A stretch of 64,000 bases of DNA from NCBI GenBank assembly GCA_036873135.1, contig JAPTYO010000008.1:37146819-37210818 (forward strand), read 5' to 3'. A program made the position numbers and the translations under genes. Under the pieces are notes generated by a model. The model saw only the letters and a program-made list of their open reading frames with translations. It did no database searches and had not been told where the DNA came from. This document shows, piece by piece, positions 57,839 to 64,000 of the stretch (positions are counted from its first letter, which is position 1; each line of letters starts with the position of its first letter). Source of the stretch: Clarkia xantiana subsp. parviflora. Taxonomy: Eukaryota; Streptophyta; Magnoliopsida; Myrtales; Onagraceae.

Positions 57839-59731
57839 GTGGATATTAATGAGATAAGGATTGACATCCCTCTGTCTGTAAGTATACCACAAAACATTGT
57901 TCCTACTGTTGAACAACAGTTTGACAATAATGAACAATATGTAAATGAAGAGATAACCCAGGAAGAAGCTAATCCTCATCCAGCTCAAATAAATGTTCCA
58001 CAAGAAATCCATGATGAAGCTGATTCTCAGCCAACTAATATAAATGAACCACAAGAAGTGCCATTAAGAAGATCTCAAAGAGAAAGGAGGTCGGCTATTT
58101 CGAATGATTATGTGGTTTATTTGCAAGAATCGGATTTCGACATTGGAATTAATAAAGATCCGGTTTCTTTTTCACAAGCCATGGAAAGTAGTGAGTCAGG
58201 TAAATGGAATGATGCCATGAATGAAGAATTAAAGTCAATGGATTATAACAAAGTTTGGGATCTCGTTGAGTTACCAAATGGATGTAAGCAGGTTGGGTGT
58301 AAATGGGTCTTCAAGACCAAACTTGACAAGAATGGAAACATCGAGCGATATAAAGCTCGATTGGTCGCTAAAGGTTATACCCAGAAAGATGGCATTGATT
58401 ATAAAGAGACATTTTCACCTGTCTCTAGGAAAGACTCTTTAAGGATAATCTTGGCTTTGGTGGCTCAGTATGATTTAGAGTTACACCAAATGGACGTGAA
58501 AACAGCCTTTCTTAATGGAGATCTTGAGGAGGAAGTGTATATGGACCAGCCAGAAGGTTTCTCAACTAATGATAAAGGTCACATGGTATGTAAGCTTAAG
58601 AAGTCAATATACGGACTGAAGCAAGCTTCCCGCCAATGGTACATCAAGTTTAATGATACCATAACTTCTTTCGGTTTTAAAGAAAACACCGTTGACAGGT
58701 GCATATATCGAAAGATCAGTGGGAGTAAGTTCATATTTTTAGTTCTGTATGTTGATGATATTTTACTTGCTGCTAATGATTTTGGTATATTGCATGAGAC
58801 CAAAACATTTCTTTCTAAGAATTTTGAAATGAAAGATATGGGAGAGGCATCCTATGTGATTGGACTTGAAATTTTCCGTGATAGATCACAAAGACTGTTA
58901 GGATTGTCTCAGAAAGCTTATGCAGAAAGGGTACTAGAAAGATTTGGGATGCATAAATGTTCTCCCGGAATAGTACCAGTGCAGAAAGGAGATAAGTTTA
59001 GTCTCATGCAATGCCCAAAGAATGATGTGGAACGTAAAGAAATGGAATCTATTCCTTATGCTGCTGTTGTTGGTAGTCTAATGTATTTACAGACATGCAC
59101 AAGGCCGGATCTTAGCTTTGCAGTTGGGATGTTAGGAAGATATTTAAGCAATCCCGGCATGGATCATTGGAAAGCTGCAAAGAAAGTACTTAGGTACGTA
59201 CAAGGCACGAAGGATTACATGCTCATGTACAAGAAGATTGACCAATTGGAAGTAGTTGGTTATTCAGATTCAGATTTTGCTGGTTGCAAAGACAGTAGAA
59301 AATCCACTTTTGGCTACATGTTTCTTTTAGCTAATGGGGCCATATCATGGAAAAGTGGGAAGGAGTCTGTTCTTGCTGCATCCACAATGGAAGCAGAGTT
59401 TGTGGCGTGCTTTGAAGCCACTGTTCATGCATTATGGCTGCGGAACTTTATTTCAGGACTTGAGGTTGTCGACACCATTAGTAAGCCGCTGAAAATTTAT
59501 TGTGATAATTCCGCCGCAGTTTTCTTCTCTAAAAACGACAGATACTCGAAGGGTGCCAAACATATGGATATAAAGTATCTGGCCGTTAAGGAAGAAGTTC
59601 AGAAGCATAAAGTGTCCATTCACCATATAAGCACTGAGCTAATGATCGCAGATCCTTTGACGAAAGGATTGCAACCAAAGACATTTAGGGAGCATGTCAC
59701 TAGAATGGGTCTTGGTTATAAAGATGAATGA
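57839..59731 (+). CDS. E5 reverse transcriptase-RNase H frame
   Basis: A 630-codon open frame. An acidic/Pro-rich linker ends in PLRRSQRERR (about residue 80), then RVT_2 with WNDAMNEELKSM, YKARLVAKGYTQ, DVKTAFLNGDLEEEVYM, YGLKQASRQWY and YVDD at residues 304-307. RNase H follows with GYSDSDFAG (about 471), STMEAEF (about 514) and YCDNSAA (about 555), and the tail ADPLTKGL. All catalytic residues are visible and no stop interrupts it. It would normally be released from Gag-Pol by protease; as read the upstream frame is broken, so the first in-frame ATG (57839) is not a natural start. Confidence 0.85.
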   Translation: MDINEIRIDIPLSVSIPQNIVPTVEQQFDNNEQYVNEEITQEEANPHPAQINVPQEIHDEADSQPTNINEPQEVPLRRSQRERRSAISNDYVVYLQESDFDIGINKDPVSFSQAMESSESGKWNDAMNEELKSMDYNKVWDLVELPNGCKQVGCKWVFKTKLDKNGNIERYKARLVAKGYTQKDGIDYKETFSPVSRKDSLRIILALVAQYDLELHQMDVKTAFLNGDLEEEVYMDQPEGFSTNDKGHMVCKLKKSIYGLKQASRQWYIKFNDTITSFGFKENTVDRCIYRKISGSKFIFLVLYVDDILLAANDFGILHETKTFLSKNFEMKDMGEASYVIGLEIFRDRSQRLLGLSQKAYAERVLERFGMHKCSPGIVPVQKGDKFSLMQCPKNDVERKEMESIPYAAVVGSLMYLQTCTRPDLSFAVGMLGRYLSNPGMDHWKAAKKVLRYVQGTKDYMLMYKKIDQLEVVGYSDSDFAGCKDSRKSTFGYMFLLANGAISWKSGKESVLAASTMEAEFVACFEATVHALWLRNFISGLEVVDTISKPLKIYCDNSAAVFFSKNDRYSKGAKHMDIKYLAVKEEVQKHKVSIHHISTELMIADPLTKGLQPKTFREHVTRMGLGYKDE

Positions 59732-60098
59732 AATTTGTGATGGTACTTAGGACACTTTGAGCTCAAACATATGCTTCTGACTTATGTTTTATTTTCTTGT
59801 TTATTATGACTGTATATACGTGATGCTTTACGTAACAAGAAAATATTGTTTCAAAGCATTAGGTGGACCTTGATGTGTTTATATATATTGCTTACAGGCT
59901 TACATTTGATAAGATGTGTCTGTCGTGGTATATGGAAGGGAGTATGCTACTTAAATAAGTGTATGACCGCCATAACTCGCATTTGCAGATTATTGAGTGT
60001 AAGTGATTATGATGACCGGGAAGATTAGATCTTTACGCGCGACTTATGTTTTCCATAAAGATGTAAGAATTATGTGGTTATCTGACCAAGTGGGAGAA
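59732..60098 (+). other. E5 3' UTR and polypurine tract
   Basis: No ORF of interest. Ends ACCAAGTGGGAGAA directly before the LTR. Confidence 0.8.
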
Positions 60099-60555
60099 TG
60101 TAAGAATATATATATATATATTAATGTTACGTTATGTATATATTCTAATTATATGTGGCCAGATAATATTAAGGGACATAAATATATTGAATAATATATT
60201 TATGTATTTTATTATATTATATCAATATATATCTTTATGGTATGATTTAATCTCGACCGTTCGATTGGCTACTCGATAGACGTACCAGATTAATGCTAAT
60301 ATATTAAACGGTCCTCTCTCCCTGCCAGTAAAATATGTAGAGATTAAGAGGGTTACTCCATCTAACCGTCTCCGCACAGAAAAGAGTAGACAGGGGAGAG
60401 AAGTGGAACCGTTCTTCTGGGAAAGCAAATTGACTGATCAGAGTCCAAGAAGATCAATGGAACCGAAGCATATTCCAGGTATGTTATTCCGCACTAAACT
60501 TCAACCCTCATAGAGCATGATTAAGATCCGGGCAATTACAGATTTTAAACTTACA
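60099..60555 (+). repeat. E5 3' LTR
   Basis: 457 bp. Differences from the 5' LTR seen by eye: about seven substitutions and one single-base indel. Confidence 0.92.
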
Positions 60556-60666
60556 AAAATTTCTATTACAACTCGTCAAATAATACAATTGCTCTACAAT
60601 CTTTATCTACGTAGCATAATTATAATTATTGTATGTACATTTTTATACTTCTATAATCGTAACTAA
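60556..60666. other. Short spacer
   Basis: AT-rich, 111 bp, between E5 and a gypsy LTR. Confidence 0.5.
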
Positions 60667-61230
60667 TGGGACAAGCTCGTCGGGGGTTCTGTATTGGGCG
60701 GCCTTGCGTCGAGTCGAGTTCCGATCCTCTTCGTGTTACCCGTCTTCTTCATGTTACTGTCGATCACTTCCCGAGCCTTCGGTCACCTGCAAGAAGGATT
60801 GCGCCAGAGAGGGGGGTGTCTCTGGCGAACCCTCTTCAATGCTAAAGTCAAAGCCGGATTCTAGAGAGATAAAGTAGAGAGAAGACAGAGTTTGAAGAGT
60901 TCAAGTCACTTAAATGAAGAAATGTCTTCTCCTATTTATAGAGTTTAAGAATTGTATAGGCGGGACCCGTGTAAAAAGGGTAGTTTCGTAAATAGGTGGA
61001 AACCCGGGTGTCAGTCACCCAAGGGCCCGAGGCCGGACGCGGGACGCGTCGGCCTTGCGGCGCCGGACTGGTCCGGTATCAATGGTAAGGACCGATCCGG
61101 TGTTACCAGACTAGTCCGGTACCGAGGTTCCGGACTAGTTGTGCGAAAAAATAAAGGCCTTACCGTTGGCGGGTTCGATGACGCGACCATGTCGAGCCTT
61201 AATGATGTCCAGTCGGATGTATATCCATCA
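60667..61230 (-). mobile_element. Gypsy-type 3' LTR, third family member
   Basis: On the minus strand TGATGGATATACATCC...CTTGTCCCA, about 564 bp, TATA box at 60933-60940 (minus TATAAATA). Preceded on the minus strand by a polypurine tract (61231-61247, GACTCGGGGGGAAA), so only the 3' end of an element is here. Shares TGATGGATATAC and the PPT region with G2, otherwise diverged. Confidence 0.65.
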
Positions 61231-61765
61231 TTTCCCCCCGAGTCAAGCACATGGTTTACTTTTACTTGACTCTATTTTTAAGAAGGATTTACACCTGATT
61301 GTATCTCGGCTTTATTTTACCTCTTTTCATGGGCTTGTCGTTGTAATTGTAGGTGTCAGTGTTCAACGGTCATTCTTTCTGTGCTGGGAAGCTTGTCATT
61401 GTCGGTGTATATATTCGACCTATATCATTATTATACTCATAGAAAAATATTTTCATGTATGTAAGTTAGCATGTAATGTCATGTATGTAATCATGGGTAT
61501 GATTGTACGTGCTTGATAATGCAAATGAATGTTATCACATCAACATGAGTACGTGTATATGACGATGTGATATGAACGATTGAATATATTTCATGAGGTA
61601 TATATGCATGTAGTAATCATGAAAAGATTTATAAGTGTTTGTCAACAGTGGTGTTGACGTGTATGCATGCTGTAATGCATAGTGATGAAATTTTTTTTCT
61701 AAGTGCTTTGAAAACACTAGCTATGAGGTACATAGATGTATTCTTGATGTTCATGAAAAAAATTA
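61231..61765 (-). other. 3' UTR of the 60667 LTR
   Basis: Begins with the polypurine tract. AT-rich; includes TTTTTTTTCTAAGTGCTTTG at about 61690, the same word as in the 66-bp arrays. Interrupted at 61766 by a foldback element and continuing at 62765. Confidence 0.55.
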
Positions 61766-62755
61766 GGGTTAAAGGTACTTTTGGTGTCACATGTTTGACA
61801 TGTGTAGGTTTTTGGTGCCATATGTTTCATTTTGTAGGCTTTTGGTGCCATATGTTTGAGAGGTTGTATGTTTTTGGTATTTCCGTTAGTCAACAGTTAG
61901 TTTGACCGTTAAATACTTTTATTTTGTTCAATTTAGTCCTCAAATTTATATTTCTAAAATTTAATAGTTACAATTTAGTCCCTATTGTTTGCTCAAGTCA
62001 TCGTCCAAGACCGCCGGCCACCACCCACCACCTCCAAGGCCACCGACCGCCACGAAACGGGCCGGCCACCACCCCACGGCACCGGCCACCACCGCTTGGG
62101 GCCGAAAACCACCCCAATTGGTGGTGGCTACAGCCCCAATCGGGGCCGGCCACCACCAATTGGGGCCGCCGGTCCCGATTGGGGCCACAGAGGGCTCCAA
62201 TCGGGGCCGGCGGCCCCAATTGGTGGAGGCCGGCCCCGATTGGGGCTGTAGCCACCACCACTGGTGGTGGCCGGCCCCGATTGGGGCTGTAGCCACCACC
62301 ACTGGTGGTGGCCGGCCCTGATTGGGGCTGTAGCCACCACCAATTGGTGGTGGTCTGCCCCAATTGAGGTGGCCACCACCAATTGGGGCCGGCCACCACC
62401 AATTAGGGTGGTTTTCGGCCCCCAAGCAGTGGTGGCCGGTGCCATAGGCTGGTGGCCGGCCCGTTTTGTGGCGGTCGGCGGCCTTGGAGGTGGTGGGTGG
62501 GGGTCGGCGGCCTTGGACGGTGACTTGAGCAAACAATAGGGACTAAATTGTAAATATTAAATTTTAGAAATATAAATTTGAGGACTAAATTGAACAAAAT
62601 AAAAGTATTTAACGGTCAAACTAACTGTTGACTAAGGAAAATACACAAAACATACAACATTTCAAACATATGGCACCAAAAGCCTACAAAATGAAACATA
62701 TGACACCAAAAACCTACACAGGTCAAACATGTGGCACCAAAAGTACTTTAAACCC
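61766..62755. mobile_element. Mutator-type foldback with GC-rich core
   Basis: 990 bp. Arms start GGGTTAAAGGTACTTTTGGT and end ACTTTAAACCC (inverse). Perfect 9-bp duplication AAAAAATTA at 61757-61765 and 62756-62764. Between about 62010 and 62510 the core consists of degenerate GGCCGGCCACCACCAATTGG-like words, itself arranged as an inverted repeat. Long Pro/His/Gly-rich frames on both strands come from this low-complexity palindrome and are not genes. Related in TIR and TTCAATTTAGTCC words to 48173-48689. Confidence 0.86.
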
Positions 62756-62764
62756 AAAAAATTA

Positions 62765-64000
62765 CTATGTGTTGATAAACACTAGTATTTATATATATGT
62801 ATGTGATCATGGTGATGTTGTGAAAAAATTCTAAGTGTTATGGATCATTATCAATGTCATGTGATGATGCATATGGGTATGACAATATCTATATGCCTTA
62901 GTAAAAAATTACTATAGGTAATGGAAAACATGTAAATAATGGTCATCTTTTCTAATAGCCATTAGATTATAAAATTTTGAAATGGATGGTGGAGATTGTA
63001 TCTCCCATTAACCCTAGGGCAATACCTTTATATAAGGGTTCTTACCCTTTCACCACCACCATAGCCTCCACCTTTCAAAAGTTACTCACTTACCTTACTT
63101 AGGCAGTAAGAAAGCTCCTTGGTTCGATTTTTGAAACGGGTTTGGAGTTAATTCGGTCTTGGTTCGGTGTTTGAACCTTTGATTTCGACCGAACCAAACT
63201 GAGTGGTCCGGTCTAGAGCACGGCAGCAACTCCCGGTGGGGGTCCAGGGGCGCGACGGCTAAGGCAAGGGGAGGCGGAGCTTCGATTCGCAGCAAGCTCG
63301 TTGTCGTTTATAAAGATTTTTTTTTTTTCAAAAATAGGGAAAATTTATTGATATGAATATGATGAAAAATTAATATCAATAAACAAATTTTTTCCATGAA
63401 TAACAATAAACAATTTAAAAATGTCGAAAAATGGTAGTTTAGTTATATATGTGTATTGTGAGACATTTGTTCTCTTTCTACATAATAATAAATATAATAA
63501 TACATACATTTCTCTTTAGTTTTTTAGCTTTTATATTAATTATTATTATTATGGCTATACTATATGTCTATATATATTCATTGCAAACTATGAAACTTGT
63601 ACAACAATAGTTAATGTATATATTCATTGCAGAACCTGTAGTATACTTGCTTCATGCCTAAATTAAAATTCACTCGCACCGAGATGACCTAAGTGCGAGT
63701 GGGAATTAGTCTAGACTTGAAGTAAATATACTACGGGTGCCGTCCTTCTGCTGGGGACCCACCTAATACCACCCCGTGGGAAACAAAAAAAAAAAATAGT
63801 TGTATGGGAACTAATGTGATGTATATAAAATGAATAGGCTATCCACCTAGTATACTAGTTTAAGGTGTCACCTAGTATACAAGTTTGGTATGTTGGGTTC
63901 TTTCATTTGATTAGTAACAAATAGTGATGGATATACACTCAATTTAGACACTTTTTTAATCAGATTGTATTATTTAATTACCTCACGAATGATTGCAAAT
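62765..64000. other. Rest of gypsy UTR and unassigned sequence
   Basis: Starts with TTCTAAGTGTTATGG (62827), in line with the interrupted 3' UTR. A TATATAAGGG element at 63033 in a short pyrimidine context could be an LTR promoter. From about 63660 to 63795 a GTGCGAGTGGGAATTAGTCT segment followed later by an A-rich tail may be a truncated SINE, without duplications. No gene recognised. Confidence 0.4.

Larger units (their letters stand above)
54263..60555 (+). mobile_element. Copia element E5, young but defective
   Basis: Both LTRs (54263-54718, 60099-60555; TGTAAG...CTTACA), a tRNA-iMet-type primer site, polypurine tract (AGTGGGAGAA) and flanking 5-mers GAAAT and AAAAT. The LTRs differ at about eight positions in 457, so insertion is recent. 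Gag has a stop, the protease active site is deleted, integrase has a stop and a small deletion follows; RT/RNase H is open. Confidence 0.92.

Noticed and set aside
57731..58054. Minus-strand ORF opposite the E5 RT linker
   Set aside because: Shadow of the coding strand; hydrophobic composition is the complement of the acidic linker.
61924..62539. Pro/His/Gly-rich ORFs up to 184 codons
   Set aside because: Low-complexity translation of the palindromic GC-rich core of a foldback element; open on both strands for that reason.
63095..63295. Small minus-strand ORF
   Set aside because: No domain or context; composition fits chance.
63660..63795. Truncated SINE with A-tail
   Set aside because: No A or B box and no duplication found; mentioned only as a possibility.

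Overview
This window is repeat-dominated plant nuclear DNA, and I see no intact host gene in it. The plant assignment rests on the element types: Ty1/copia elements with tRNA-iMet-type primer sites, Tat-type Ty3/gypsy elements with antisense reading frames and 3'-UTR tandem arrays, CACTA, hAT and Mutator-like inverted-repeat elements, a tRNA-derived SINE, Helitron ends, and a Caulimoviridae (plant pararetrovirus) fragment. Fragments of plant gene families (B3 domain, aldo-keto reductase) also occur. The species cannot be read from the sequence; an angiosperm with a TE-rich genome is the safe statement.

Layout. 1-3258: 3' half of a Tat-like gypsy element (copy A: 66-bp array, 3' UTR, polypurine tract, LTR). 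3259-4491: degenerate spacer. 4492-15700: gypsy element G1 (702-bp 5' LTR, primer site, gag and protease pseudogenes, 97-bp array, antisense frames, 3' LTR). Its 3' LTR is split by a 3.6-kb endogenous pararetrovirus fragment (11652-15231). 15701-20014: 3' part of copia E1. 20015-44433: copia E2, cut into three pieces by copia E3 (20528-25304) and by the reverse-oriented gypsy G2 (25873-42564). G2 itself carries a CACTA element containing a SINE, and a head-to-head pair of Tat-like 3' halves (copies B and C, 35213-41082).

44434-54262 is lower-copy, AT-rich DNA with a B3-domain pseudogene fragment, a CACTA right end, two hAT-type elements (47148-47835, 49932-50388), a Mutator-type foldback (48173-48689), and two Helitron 3' ends pointing outward (50898 and 53779). 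An aldo-keto-reductase-like exon lies just inside the second Helitron end. 54263-60555 is the youngest visible insertion, copia E5. Its LTRs are nearly identical and its RT/RNase H frame is long and open, but gag, protease and integrase carry lesions. 60667-62755+ is another gypsy 3' end whose UTR is interrupted by a 990-bp Mutator-type foldback with a GC-rich palindromic centre.

Nothing here works as an operon or pathway. The history is one of layered insertion: E2 is older than E3 and G2; G2 is older than the CACTA; the CACTA is older than its SINE; G1 is older than the pararetrovirus integration. Most open frames in the window are products of 3n-long tandem repeats or of palindromes. Features are called from motifs and repeat boundaries read by eye; percentages are hand estimates.
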